From Haematococcus lacustris (Eukaryota; Chlorophyta; Chlorophyceae; Chlamydomonadales; Haematococcaceae): a DNA stretch of 64,000 bases. The stretch's first letter is position 1. Each line of letters opens with the position of its first letter. The translations under genes were made by a program, and so were the position numbers. The notes under the pieces are model-generated. The model saw only the letters and a list, made by a program, of their open reading frames with translations, searched no databases and was not told the DNA's origin. The stretch is from assembly GCA_030144725.1 (NCBI GenBank), contig JASKMD010000008.1:19372676-19436675 (forward strand), given 5' to 3'. Below are positions 50,099 through 62,173 of this stretch, piece by piece.

Positions 50099-51678
50099 TC
50101 ACCTGGTGCTGGAGGCCGTCAGCGGGGCTGAGAGCCAGCTGTCCCGTTGCGCTCCATGCACAGCCGCAGCCATGCGGGTCTGGGTCTGCTGGCAGGAGGA
50201 CGAGCCAGCGCCCCCCCCTGAGTCCCTTGAGCCAGCCATCCTGCTGGCTGACTGCAGCTGTGCCTGGCTCTGCCTGCTGCTGCTGGTTGTGGTGGTGCTC
50301 ATGGCAGGTACTGCACCGGTAGTGTGGCTCCCCCTGCTGGCCCATGTACCCTCTTGCTGCTCCGCCCCCCCGTGCCCCCCCGCCTGCTGCTGCTCAGCGT
50401 CAGGGGTGAGCAGCAGGGGGGCCAACGCCAGGTAGGCTGCAGTGCCGTTGCCGGCAGCCTGGACCAGCAGCTGTTTGACCAGGTCAGGGTTAGCCAGACC
50501 CAGCACCGGCTGCACCGCTACATGCAGCGACACGCCCTGTGCCCTGCCACTGCTGGCAGCTGCCTGGGTAGCCGGGGCGCCACTGGCTGCTGCCATGACC
50601 AGCACGTCCATCTGGCTGCCCGCTGCCGTGTCAGGGCCCGGGGGCAGCAGCAGTGGGATGAGCTGCAGGGTGGTATGCTGCCCCAGTGCCCCCGACACGG
50701 CTGCTGACAGCACGGCCGCCAGCCCCGCCAGCCCCTCCCCCACTGGCCCAGGGCCACAACCATCACCTAGGCCCTCCACACAACCGCTGCTGCTTGCTGC
50801 AGCCCAGCCCACCTCACTGCCCAGCGCAGAGGCAGTGGCGGCCAGCGGGGTGGGCTTGCTGCTGTCCTCAGCATCGACTGCTGCAACTGCAGGATCTGAG
50901 GCGCGTGCCGGGCTGCCCCCTACCCTGATAGCTTGCGCTTCAGTGTTGGTGGGAGCGGGCAACTTTGAGAGGTGGGGGGCCAGCTTAGGGGCAGCTGCAG
51001 GCCCGGTGCCTGTGCCAGGGGCGGCTGCACGGGTGGCATTGGGCGGGGCTTCAGGCGGGGCTGCAGCCGCAGCAACCAGCAGAATGGCTGCAGCGGCCTC
51101 GTTCACAGCTGCAGGGCTCAGGGCTCCGCTGCCGCTGTGCGCTGCTGCCGCCCTGACCAGCTGAACCAGTGCCTGAGCAGCCTCCATGGCAGAGCTAGGG
51201 GGGGGGCTGGGCAGCTCAGCTGCATGAGCAGCCTGGCTAGGGGAGGGCTGACCCTGTCTGCTGGGTGCAGCCGACAGCTCAGCGCCCTGCACGCCTGCTG
51301 CCAGGGACTGCCACATACGTGTGCTGCCCCCGCTGCCAGTGGCCACACTGCTGCCATTCCTGGCCGAAGCTGTGCTGATGTTGCTGGTCTGAGCGCCTGA
51401 CTGTGTGATCAGCACCACAATGTTGACGGGCGCTGTCTGGCTAGCCAACCGCTCCTGGGGTGCAGTCCCCCCTCCCCCTCCCGCGCTTCCTCCAACCACC
51501 CCTTGGGTAGCCCCGCCTGCACCGGGGCCGCCAGGTGGGGTTGTGGCGGAGGCTCTGCTGACCTTGGCAGTAGTTTTGGCCCGGATGCCACCAGGGCCGA
51601 ACCTGCGGCCGCCAGAGAAATGAAGCTGGCATGCGCCATTGCGAGCAAGCTTGCCGCGCCCACCACCAGGCCTACCAT
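50099..51678 (-). CDS. Alanine-rich protein with signal-like N-terminus, unknown function
   Basis: Seen: two exons, 51603-51678 and 50099-51516, separated by an 86-bp intron with CAG/GTTCGG and GTGCAG/GC borders, in phase, giving 497 residues. The N-terminus (MVGLVVGAASLLAMAHAS) is a hydrophobic signal-peptide or membrane-anchor candidate. The body is Ala/Gly/Ser/Pro-rich with ordered stretches: ASQTAPVNIVVLITQSGA, AAQALVQLVRAAAAH, LQLIPLLLPPG, QGVSLHVAVQPVLGLANPDL and VKQLLVQAAGN. A Ser/Thr/Gln-rich C-terminus follows. No family is recognised. The long clean second exon and its mixed-composition segments argue for real coding. Without the first exon the second has no ATG near its start, which supports the two-exon model. 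Confidence 0.6.
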
Positions 51679-52856
51679 GTGGCAGTGCTCGTGAGGTCGC
51701 CGAACGCGTGCAAGCGCCGGTGGGCGCCGGCGATGCTTATACCTGGCGCCGGGGACAGGATCTCTCGCGCGTGCGCCATGCAAGGATGAAAGAGTACTAG
51801 CACACTGCTCAACAAAAACAGAGCCCGCCCCGCGCTCCGGCACATGGCGAGAAAGCCAAGTGTCTCGTAGCCGCTATGTGATGTTAGCTTAGCCTCATCC
51901 TGGAAGCATTGAACCAATGGAAGGTGGCAACCCGCGCTCCGCAACTGTCAAAAGTGTATTTGTGCACGAGCGCGGACTGTGCGCAGTAACAGCGAGGCAA
52001 GCGGATCAATTGAGCACGCACTCAACTGTTGAATTGTGTGTGTTGGATAGTGGCGCTCCAACACAAACCATGCATGGCAACTAACATTTGTAAACATGGA
52101 GAGATGGTGGCGCTTGTAGCGACCTGACAATACAGCATACAGCTGAATGCATGAAAGTGTAGAAGCGTGCCTGCACAGTGACCGACATGCCCATGGAACC
52201 TGTAGCCAAGTTGCCAAAACATCATGCATTTCCACATCTTACCACATCTGTGCCACTATCTCGTCGTTCATCTTACATCACACCATCGTTTCACCGTTTC
52301 CAGCACCATGTCATGATGTTGGAATAGCCACTCCAAAGCATGACATCAGCGCGCCCCCAGGCCCCTTCGCCACAGCAGCCACTATGGCTGACTGGCTGCA
52401 GTCAGGGCCAACCCCTGTAGACTCTATACAGCACTGCCCACCTACCTACAACACACTGTTGCAGGACACCGTGTTCTGATAGCACCACCCCAAAGCAAGT
52501 GAGAACCCTTGCCGACACTTGAGTGGGGTGACCCAAGAACCCCAAAGGAGAGATTGACAGCCCCTCCCTGACATCTCACATGACTGCTGCAGCTGAACCC
52601 TGGCTGGCGCTGGGCCCAGCCTGTCGCGACAGCCCACACAAGGTGAGTGTGGTGTCATGGTAAGAGACAGGCCAGGCAGACATCTCATCATCACTGCTCC
52701 CTGCTGCCGGCCCCAAGCCCAGCAGTGCTCCCACAGCCTGCTGGGCTGCATGCCAGGACAGTGCCGTGCCTGCCGCCAGCAGCACATGCCATCAGGCCAG
52801 CTGCTCAGCCACTGCTCCTGTGCAAGTACGACCAAGCTGGCTGTGGCTGCTGGCTG
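51679..52856. other. Intergenic stretch
   Basis: No supported gene. A possible small plus-strand exon (LNPGWRWAQPVATAHT, 52592-52640) has splice-like borders but no partner exons. Confidence 0.4.
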
Positions 52857-53782
52857 TCAGGTGCCCCGCCCTCCTGACTTCTGCCGTGCTATTTCGTCCT
52901 GGATCTTCTTCATCTCCTCGCTGAAGTCAGCGCGCCACTGCAATGCGAGACACAGGCAAGCGTGGTGAGCCACTTCAACAGCACCTGGCCATGCAGGACC
53001 ATTGCATACACACTGCTGCCTACTGCTGTTGCCTGCCGGCGCTGCCCTGCAGCCCTGACCTTGGCCCAGGACTGCTTGCCAACCTCTGCTGCTTTGGTCA
53101 CGGTATCCAGGCTTGGGCCTCCATCCTTGGCTGCACCACACCAACAAGAGGGTGGTGACAAGAGACAAGAACAGCGAAGACAGGTGTGACGAGGGTAAGC
53201 AAGAGTGAGACCTCCCGGTCCTGACAGTATCAGCACTCTGGCTGCCGCACATTTGTAGGATTTGCCACAAGCCCTTGACAGCTGACATGAAATTGACAAT
53301 CGTACACACAGAGAGAGCTGCATGAGTACATGCCGTGCCAACACTGCCAGGCTAACGAAGGGAAGACAACGAGAAGTGGAAGGGCTGTGTGCATTATCGC
53401 TCACTCTTTTCATGGAGTTCCTTGTACTTGGTATGTGACCACACAGCAAACCGTTGAAATGTGCGACTGCACAGGTGGCGAAGTTGCGTGAGACGTCATC
53501 AGGGAGGCCAGGCAAAGTAAGCTGTCGCAGCTGGCCTGCTGACTTGCATGGCTGACACAACGCACTTGTTGGCCAAGCCCTCCACGAGGACCTGGTTCAG
53601 CAGGTGGTCGATAACACGCCTGCGCGCCGACCATGCCGTGCTGCTAAGCTTGCAGTGAGCCGAAGACTGTGCCGTGCAGGTCGTCGTACCTGAAGAATGC
53701 CATGCTTAAACAGCTGTGGCCCAGAGGCCAAAGGCTCCGCTAGAGCGGGGACGGGCGCGGGCTCAGCGGGAGGCAGTCGCAT
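52857..53782 (-). CDS. Small conserved-looking protein, 110 aa, five exons including a 26-bp exon
   Basis: Seen: exons 53690-53782, 53566-53591, 53405-53466, 53060-53130 and 52857-52937 join with perfect phases (0, 2, 1, 0) to a 110-residue product. It starts MRLPPAEPAPVPALAEP and continues FKHGILQVLVEGLANN, RTFQRFAVWSHTKYKEL, PSLDTVTKAAEVGKQSWAK and WRADFSEEMKKIQDEIARQ, ending GGRGT. It is mostly alpha-helical and charged, with no signal peptide or membrane segment. I do not recognise the family with certainty; the layout resembles small plant and algal organelle-associated helical proteins, but this is only an impression. The 26-bp exon is likely to be missed by gene finders. Confidence 0.65.
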
Positions 53783-54976
53783 GATGTTTCTACTGCCGCA
53801 CAATTCGCCATGCTGATGTCAGGATCGCCACACACTCATGCCAAGACATCTATGCAAGACATGTTGAGGGGTTGACCTGTAGGTGATCAGGCGCATTCTT
53901 CATGACTACAACTACAACCTCAACATCGGTGGCACGTTCACAATCAGGACCACTGGGCTTCGCATTAGTCAGCAGCTTCATGCTTACAAGGCTTGATCTA
54001 GCCTGTTTAGCTACTAGGCCCTATGGGTGGTTGCGCGCCAGCCATCAATGCCCCTCCGGTATGTTGCTGCCCAGTGCAACCTCTGCCTCGCCGGTCATTG
54101 ACCAGCTTGTACTGCTTGCCAGGGGCCACAACCACACAATGAGGCCCACGCTGCCCCTGGCCCACACCTGAGAGCCAATGCCCTTGGCAAGAGGTCTCAA
54201 TCACAGACAGAGCCACACAATGCCATGGCAGGGCGGCACCACCAGCCTCACCCTCCTCTGGTCCCCTCCAAGGCAACACCAGCACCAAAGTCAGGCTTGT
54301 CCCACCCCAGCCCAGCTTTGTAGGCATCCAGGGCAGGTCCCATGGCAGCGGCCAGGGGGGTGATGCTGGGGTGCTGAAGCTGGATGTTGGCAAGCCTGCA
54401 AACCCTGATAACTTCCCCAAGCTGAGGCCAGCACAAAGTGCTTCGTGGCAGCGCCAGTGCGACATGACCGTGAGAGTGCGGGAACCAGTGCACCAGTTAA
54501 AGAACAACCACATGTCAAAAAGGATTATACACATGTCCTAGGATATTGGACTTACCGGCATGAGGTTGTGGTTTGTGGGCTGCGCCACGCTGCAAACCCT
54601 GATCACCACATCCTACCAGCTCCTACCGCCCTCAACCCTGAGGAGCTGGGCCGTGCAGGGGTAGGCATGGACGATGGCGGGCGTGGAGTTGATTACACGA
54701 GCCACTTGAGCGACGATCTGTTGGGGCGCGTAGGTGAAGCCGCGACCGCGGCACACCTGCTCGTTGCACAGTCGAACTCTGTTCCTCGCAGGTTTTCGGT
54801 TTTGTGGACAGCCACACAGGACTTGCTCAAGCCTCATGCGTGAGTGACCTACAGGGGTGCGGAGCAAAGGGGGGAAACTCTCACCAGCCGCAGCCCAGAG
54901 AAGGGGGTTTGTGCGCTCGCTTCAACCAGGTCTGGTCGCCCTGATGGAAGCGTGCTATCCCGTGTGCTGTGTGCAG
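53783..54976. other. Unresolved region with candidate exons on both strands
   Basis: Minus strand: 54640-54765 reads GFTYAPQQIVAQVARVIN then STPAIVHAYPC with strongly C/G-ending codons. 54260-54410 reads LANIQLQHPSITPLAAAMG then KAGLGWDKPDFGAG, and 54060-54150 reads VVVAPGKQYKLVND. I could not join these in phase or name a family. Plus strand: 54667-54780 (MDDGGRGVDYTSHLSDDLL) and 54893-54925 (ending CARFNQ) could be the first exons of the F-box/WD40 gene that follows. The two hypotheses overlap, and I cannot decide between them. Confidence 0.35.
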
Positions 54977-57900
54977 GTCAACAGGCATTGGCGCAGTATC
55001 ATCTCTCACCCCAGCCTCTGGCAGCAGCTGTACCTGCGCAGCTTCCCTCACAGCCGCAGCAGCCACCATGGCTGGCAGGCTGCACTCAGCGCCAGTCCCT
55101 GTGCAGCCCCGTCCAGCCCTGCCTGCCTGCCTACACCACACGCAACATGCGCAGCAGCCATTCAGCCTGGACACAGCGCCATGCAAGTTGACCCGCCACT
55201 GCTGCTCCCCCCCGCCCCCCCTCCCCCCCCAGCCCCTGGTGACAGCACCTCCACAGGCCAAGGCCAGCCCTGCCCCACCCCTACTGCACATCCCGCTGCT
55301 TGCCCCAGCACTGGAGCTCACTGGCGCGAGCTGTTCAGGTGGGCCAGCCTGATTGAGGCGCTGCGGCACAGCACTGCCAGGTCCATCAGGCAGGCAGGGG
55401 GCAGGCAGGCAGGCAGGCAGGCAGGGGGCAGGCAGGGGGGCCCTGGGCACATCCTCTCTGTGCCTTGCCTCCTGACTTAGTGGATATGATTGGAGGGGAG
55501 GCTGCTTCACAACAGCGTGTTCTCCAGCCATTGTTTTCTGCCAGCCCTCAGCAGGCAGGGCTGGCTGTTCAGGCTCCAGCTCCAGCTAGCTGCAGCTCCT
55601 TGCTTCAATGCTAGTTGTTCTGCGGCTGCAGCTGGGGGCTGAAGTGCGCCGCGTCTACACTGTTTGCTTCGCATGCCCGGTCCTTGGCGTCGGCTTGGCT
55701 GGCCTGCATGTTCTGGTTCCTTGTTGTCAGCCTGCTGCTTCAATTGCCTGCCTGCCTGCCTGCCTGGCTGGCTGCTGGTGGGGTTGGCCTGGGGCACTGA
55801 GTGACAGCCCGCCCAACACACTGCTAGGCTGTAGGCTGTAGGCGGGGCGCAGCAAGCCAGGACCAGCTGCCGGGACCTTGCTGCAGGACCAGCTGCCGGG
55901 ACTAGCCCTCCAGCCATGCTGAGCGGTGCACCCACTCTCAGTGCCTGGGCCTGCACTGCTCAGCTGACCCGGCTGGTGGCGCCACCACGTCCAGTCACTC
56001 CTTGCGCCTACAGCTGACTACAGCCGACTCTCTCAGATTGGTTTTCACGCCCACAGCTGACTACAGCTGACTTCCAGGGCTGCCCTGGCTGGCCTGTGAC
56101 AGCACCTGCTCCCTCACTAGGGACCACTACCGGAGGCCACTAGGGACCACTGCATGGGGGCGGTGTTTTGCTGTGTGGAGTTGCGTTTCCATGCACATGG
56201 CATGGGCGCCTTTGACGTACTAATGCCTGACCCCTGTAGTAGGGCTATAGCCTAGAAGTGGCATGACAAACAGTAGGTCATGGGTCGGGGCAGCAGGTCA
56301 TGCCGCCCACCACCTCCCAACGCTCTGAATTCCCCCTCCTCAGACTTTGGCCTGGAGCACTGCTGCCTTGCCGCCTCAGCAAGGGGGGCAGTCAGGGGTT
56401 ACGGGGGCGTGAGGGGACAGGGGAGCAGGGGGGCCATGAGGGGGGTCCCAAGCCCCCGCCGCCCCTTATGCTGGCTGCAGGTGGAAGGTGGGGGTGGAGC
56501 AGCGCTGGGAGTCAGGGCAGCGCTGGAGCTGTGCCGTCATGGAAGGCCACAGGTGAGCTGAGCCTGCACCCTGGCTGGCTTAGGGGGGTAAGGGCCAGGC
56601 CCACTGCAGGGGGTGGGAGCTTCTGCCCCTCAGCCTCCCCTAGCCCCTGCAGACAGGGCTTGGCCGCCTAGCTGTTGCTGCAGGGGGCTCACCCTCCCCC
56701 CCTGCACCCACCCACCCACCCCCCTTAAGAGCCGCCTGGCTGCAGGGCATGGGTCAACGCAGTCAAGCTGACGCCACACTCGGGCCGAGTTGTCAGCGGC
56801 GGGGCCGACCACCTGGTCATGCTGTGGTGAGCCCCCCGCAGCCGCTGCCCTGCCCCCTGCACCTAGGAGCAGGCTGGAGCTGTGCACCACCCTGGCATTG
56901 GAGCTGCGCCTGGCCCTTGCCCTGACATTGTGCGCCTCCCCCTTCCCCTGCCCCCCTGCTGCTGACATGGCCCCGGGCGCTGCCTGGCCCCCCCTGGCGC
57001 CAGGGGCCGTGACGGGCAGGCTGATGCGGTGCTGCGGGGTCACCAGGCGGGCGTGTGGAGCCTGGACGCCAGTGAGGCGCGAGTGCTGTCAGGGGGGATG
57101 GACTCGCGGCTCATGGTCTGGGACATGGCTCAAGGTGCGGCCAGGGCTGGGGCTAGGGCCAGAGGTCACACCCTGAGAAGTGTGGCAGCAGCAAGACCCA
57201 CAGCTCCTCCTGGACCTCTCATCTGCCCGTGTTGAGCCCCCAGTGCTGAGTAGGCCTGGCCCCCTCATGGCCCCCTCATGGCCTCCTCAGGGTCACCCCG
57301 CGGTGCCCCTGCAGGCCGGCTGCAGCAGGAGCTGGGCCAGGTCCCCGCACAGGCCCTCAGCGCCGACACCTTCACCAGCGTGCAGGTCTGGGGGCAGGGG
57401 CAGGGGTGCGGCTGGGGCAGGGGCAGGGGCAGGGGCAGGGGCAGGGGCAGGGGCAGGGGCAGGGGCAGGGGCAGGGGCAGGGGCAGGGGCAGGGGCAGGG
57501 GCAGGGGCAGGGGCAGGGGCAGGGGCAGGGGCAGGGGCAGGGGCAGGGGCAGGGGCAGGGGCAGGGGCAGGGGCAGGGGCAGGGGCAGGGGCAGGGGCAG
57601 GGGCAGGGGCAGGGGCAGGGGCAGGGGCAGGGGCAGGGGCAGGGGCAGGGGCAGGGGCAGGGGCAGGGGCAGGGGCAGGGGCAGGGGCAGCGGCAGCGGC
57701 AGCGGCAGCGGCAGCGGCAGCGGCAGCGGCAGCGGCAGCGGCAGCGGCAGCGGCAGCGGCAGCGGCAGCGGCAGCGGCAGCGGCAGCGGCAGCGGCAGCG
57801 GCAGCGGCAGCGGCAGCGGCAGCGGCAGCGGCAGCGGCAGCGGCAGCGGCAGCGGCAGCGGCAGCGGCAGCGGCAGCGGCAGGGGCAGCGGCAGCGGCAG

Positions 57901-60900
57901 CGGCAGCGGCAGGGGCAGGGGCAGGGGCAGGGGCAGGGGCAGGGGCAGGGCAGGGGCAGGGGCAGGGGCAGGGGCAGGGGCAGGGGCAGGGGCAGGGGCA
58001 GGGGCAGGGGCAGGGGCAGGGGCAGGGGCAGGGGCAGGGGCAGGGGCAGGGGCAGCGGCAGCGGCAGCGGCAGCGGCAGCGGCAGCGGCAGCGGCAGCGG
58101 CAGCGGCAGCGGCAGCGGCAGCGGCAGCGGCAGCGGCAGCGGCAGCGGCAGCGGCAGCGGCAGCGGCAGCGGCAGCGGCAGGGGCAGGGGCAGGGGCAGG
58201 GGCAGGGGCAGGGGCAGGGGCAGGGGCAGGGGCAGGGGCAGGGGCAGGGGCAGGGGCAGGGGCAGGGGCAGGGGCAGGGGCAGCGGCAACGGCAGCGGCA
58301 GGGGCAGCGGCAGGGGCAGGGGCAGGGGCAGGGGCAGGGGCAGGGGCAGGGGCAGCGGCAGCGGCAGGGGCAGCGGCAGGGGCAGCGGCAGGGGCAGGGG
58401 CAGGGGCAGCGGCAGGGGCAGCGGCAGGGGCAGGGGCAGGGGCAGGGGCAGGGGCAGGGGCAGGGGCAGGGGCAGGGGCAGGGTAGGCAGCAGCGGGACA
58501 GCAGCCCCTGTGACGCTGGGGGGATGACCCATCCTGCCTCCCAGGTCATCTGCTGCTGTCAGGCAGCGCCCTCCAGGCTTGGCGCTGTGAGCCCTTCTGC
58601 CCTGACCTCCGCCCCAGCGTGTGTTGCTGTGCAGCTGCTGCCTGGTGAGCAGCAGGTGTTGAGCAGCAGCATGAGGGGGGCGCTGGCGCTGTGGGACCTG
58701 CGCTGCGGGCGCCAGGTGGTCAGCCTGGACATCCAGGGCCCTGCGGGTCAGTCAGGGGGCAGGGGGGCAGCTGTCCAGGGAGGGGGGGGCTGCTGGGGGT
58801 AGGGGGAGGGGTAGAGATAGGGGTGGGGGGGTTAGGGAGGTAGGGGGGTAGAGGGGTAGGGGGGTAGGGGGTAAGGTCAGTGTTTCACCCCTGGGGGGTT
58901 AGGGTTAGGGTTAGGGTTCCCACTGAGGCGGGGACCCGCTGCCCCCCAGCCTGCATCCACAGCCTGCGCCTGGTGGAGTGTGCAGGCACGCGCTACCCCC
59001 AGCAACCCAGCTCAGCAGCGGACTGCACACAGGGGGGGGGCCTGGGCGCAGCTGAGGAGCGGGGGAGGGGCCGGGCGGCCAGGCTGCGGAGCTCTGGCCA
59101 TGCAGCCTACTGTGCCCGCTGCCTGGACCAGCTGGTGGTGGTGAGGGGGGGAGGGGTCGGCAGGGCCGCAGGCCAGCCTACTCTAGCCCCACCTGGTGGC
59201 TGCTGCGCTGCGAGTGAGCCAGACCTTGCCAGACCTTGTAGACTGAGGCAGAGCCCCTAGCTGGTCACCGCTGATCACACATGTGACATGTGACACCCGA
59301 GCTGGTCACCGCTGATGGGCAGTGAGTGACAGTGACAGTGAGTTGAGGTGAGACCCTGACTCCCTAAACCCCTGACCAGGTGCTGTGAGGCGGGCAGCCC
59401 TGCCCTGGTGCAGAGCAGGGCTGGCCGGGGGTCACCTGATGGCCGCTGCTGCAGGCCAGCGGGGAGTTTGGCCGCCTGCACCTCTACGACCTGCGGGCCG
59501 CTGCCAAGCTGTCGCGCCTCACAGCCCACGACCCCGAGGGCAGCGTCTTCTGCCTGGCGCTCAATCCGCAGGGCCAGCTGCTTTCAGGTGGGGGTAGGGG
59601 CACCCCTCCCCTCGCCCACTCCCACCCTTCGTTCCCGCACTGCTGCCGCCCCCGTGCCCCAGCCAGCCCTCTGGCATTAGATGGGTGGGGCGACCGTCAG
59701 CCACCCCCGCTGTCCCTCCTCCCCTGCTGCGCTGCCTGTGGTGGTGTTGTCCCCTGCTGCTCTGCCTGCCCTGTTGTACCCCCCTCATCACTGCCTGAAA
59801 GAAAGAAAGAAAGAAAGACTACGCCCTCTCCGTCGGGCGTGCATTAAGGGAGGAGAGTAGCCTCGGGGCGTGCCCTTGCTACCCTCCCACCAGTCATCAC
59901 TGCCTGCCACTGCCTGGCCGCTGCCTGCCTCTGCCCTTGGTCCCGGTGCAGGAGGCTCTGACGCGCTAGTGAAGCGCTGGGAGCTGTCAGGCCTGGCAGC
60001 CGGCCTGGAGGACCCGGACCTGTCGCACCTCAGGCCCCCAGCCGCTGCGCCTGCTGAGCTGCAACACAGCCGCCCTCACAGCAGCGCCAGCAGCGGGCTG
60101 AGGAGGGATGTGCTGGAGCCCACCCCCCTGCAGCCGGGCTGGCCCCGCTCGCCCCTGATGGCAGTGGGTGCGGGCCACAGCAGCCAGGTGTTCAGTGTGG
60201 CGCTGTCAGCTGAGGGGCGAGGGCTGAGTGCCAGTGAGGACGCGAGTGTGAGAGTGTGGAGCCCTGGCAGGGGGCAGGCCGGGACAGGTGGGAGGCGCCG
60301 CAGGCTGCAGGGGGGCGGGGCGGGACTGCTCTGCCCCTTCTTCTTCCCCCACACTTTAGAAACAGGCAGCTGGAGCCTTGGCACAGCATGGCTCGGCATA
60401 GGAGGTCAGCAGCATGCAGCACAGCTGCTGCTCAGCCTGCACTGCCTGGTGTCCCTGCCAGGTTGTTGGACCTGCGTGCCTGGCCATGCTGCGCAGGCTG
60501 GCCTGACCGCCCCGCCGCCCTGCGCCCCTCCCTGGTGTTCGTGCCCTCCCTGGACCCCGGTCAGCACCAGCTGGCCACCATGCGCCTGCGCGGCCCCCGG
60601 CCCCCCTCGCCCCCTGCTGGGCCCAGCCAGGCCAGGGGGTCTCAGGGTGGCAGGAGGCCTGGAGCACCAGGGGCGGACAACGGCGCTGCAGGAAGCCAGG
60701 CACCGGCAGCAGGGAGGGAGGGAGGCGGGGCGCCAAGGGCTGAGGCAGGTGCTGGGCAGTGTCAGCTGGTGTCGCTGCAGGGCTGCGCTCAGCATGGCTG
60801 CGACATTGGGTGCGAGACACTGTTTGTGGTGGGCGGCCGCGATTCCCTGGTGGGTGTCAGCCCCCACTCCTGACCCCCCCTCTCACTCCCTCTCACCCTC

Positions 60901-61131
60901 TGACCCCCCTCACACAATACCTTGGGCACAGTACCTTGCCTGCTGGCTAACCCTTCGCCGGGGCCCTTTGCACCGAGCTGGCCATTCAGGGCCATTGCTA
61001 GCCACACCACGGTCTGGTGCCCACGCTGGCTGCTGCAGGTCAGGCTGTACACGGTGGACACCCAGGAGGTGGCGGCAGCTGAGCAGGAGGGGGAGAGGGA
61101 AGGGGAGGGGGGCCAAAGCGACTGGGAATAG
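54977..61131 (+). CDS. F-box-like/WD40-repeat protein, 5' end unresolved
   Basis: Seen: exons 54977-55338, 56481-56552, 56746-56826, 57004-57134, 57315-57385, 58635-58746, 58950-59140, 59455-59587 and 59952-60287, one or more in 60470-60849, and 61039-61131, most in exact phase. The first exon opens VNRHWRSIISHPSLWQQLYL, the typical second half of an F-box. Then come WD40 blades: HRAWVNAVKLTPHSGRVVSG, RGHQAGVWSLDASEARVLSG with LMVWDM, QQVLSSSMRGALALWDLR, GRLHLYDLRAAAKLSRLTAH, GGSDALVKRWELSG, QVFSVALSAEGRGLSASEDA with VRVW, and a last RLYTVDTQEV. Family knowledge: F-box/WD40 proteins bind SKP1 of SCF ubiquitin ligases through the F-box and substrates through the propeller. The start and the exon after 60287 remain uncertain. 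Substrates cannot be inferred. Confidence 0.75.
56115..56275. repeat. Dispersed repeat in an F-box/WD40 intron
   Basis: CACTAGGGACCACTA-type direct repeats, followed by CCATGCACATGG, TGCCTGACCCC and GTGGCATGACAAACA blocks, in the same order as at 41150-41338. Confidence 0.6.
57410..58483. repeat. GGGGCA/GGCAGC hexanucleotide array, over 1 kb
   Basis: About 180 hexanucleotide units arranged in alternating blocks of GGGGCA and GCGGCA, becoming interspersed after 58280, with one 5-bp-shift near 57948. It lies in the F-box/WD40 intron right after the donor at 57385. The sense RNA is G-rich. Six overlapping open frames through it (Gly-Ala, Gly-Arg, Gly-Gln, Arg-Gln) are artefacts. Confidence 0.97.
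59795..59895. repeat. Dispersed element junction (copy 3)
   Basis: Five GAAA units, then ACTACGCCCTCTCC, GGCGTGCATTAAGGGAGGAG and GCCCTTGCTACCCTC. It is in an intron of the F-box/WD40 gene, just ahead of the exon at 59952. Confidence 0.65.
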
Positions 61132-62173
61132 GGCAGCAGCAGCGGTGGCAGTGGGGCAGTGCACTGCACTCAGTGGGCTGCTGTTCAGGGTGGGCGTGTG
61201 GGGCCTGGGTGAAGGCAGGGGGACTGGCAGCTTCAGTGTGACATGCAGTGCTCCGGGCCTTTGTCTGCGTCACCACTGAAACGTCTTCCAATTCTTTAAT
61301 GTGATCATATCGAAGCACGAGATGGCGCCCAGGGATGTGTTTCTAGCCACGACATGCAATCTAGAATGTCCCAGCCCCATCCTTGCCTTGTTCTAAGCAT
61401 GCAAGCGTGCTAAGGATTATGCATTGTGGCGAGATACCTGAGGGGTGGGCCTGTGGCCGCCCCATTAGAGCTGCTTTGCCCCCTCTAGGGCTCTGTGGCA
61501 GCCTTCGCTCTTTTCCTATCTATACGTGCATTGACTGCCTTGGTTCGGTGCAATCACGCATGCCCAGCTTCCTCATGTATGCCTAGAGGGCCCTCAGCTC
61601 CCTGTCGAGCTTGATGCTACTGCAACAATTGCAGCAACTGCCCTCCAGCTCCGCTGCATGGTGGGGCAGTCTCCCTGCAAGCAACTGGTGCGGGTGGATG
61701 AGGCCTGCTGCATTGTTCTGCAAGGGGCTGTGATACTCGGCATGGCCTTTGTTTTCGGTGCGTGTGTTAGGGATAGTGAGGGGAGAGGGGGTGGCCCTTA
61801 GGGCGGGCAGTGTCCTATGACGCCTCTTCAGGTGTAGCCTGACACTGACAACTCTCTGCATTCCATTCCTTGCGCGTATGTGTCTGTGCGTGTAAGCAAG
61901 CAGTGCGTTGCGACGAGCCACAAGCCCTGAAAGCAAACAAGCAGCCTGGTGGCTAGCAGCACGAGCGGGGAGTACCATCATCAGTTTGTCACGGTGATGT
62001 TTCGCTGAGCTTGCTCGTATCTCCACCACCTACACCCTCTGCGTGCCCACCAGGCAGCTGCAAGATCAAGCAGCTGCGGAGGTGCTGACCCACCCAGCCC
62101 AGCCCATGTCTGGCAGCACTAGCCAGCGCCCGTCAACACCTGCCCCATGCAAGGATGTTGCTCAAGCAGGGTG
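61132..62173. other. Intergenic region between convergent genes
   Basis: 3' flanks of the F-box/WD40 gene (plus) and the plastid-protein gene (minus). Frames on either strand show no recognisable domain. Confidence 0.5.

Noticed and set aside
57180..58802. Long Gly-Ala, Gly-Arg, Gln-Arg and Cys-Arg frames
   Set aside because: Translations of the hexanucleotide array in the F-box/WD40 intron; true exons end at 57385 and resume at 58635.
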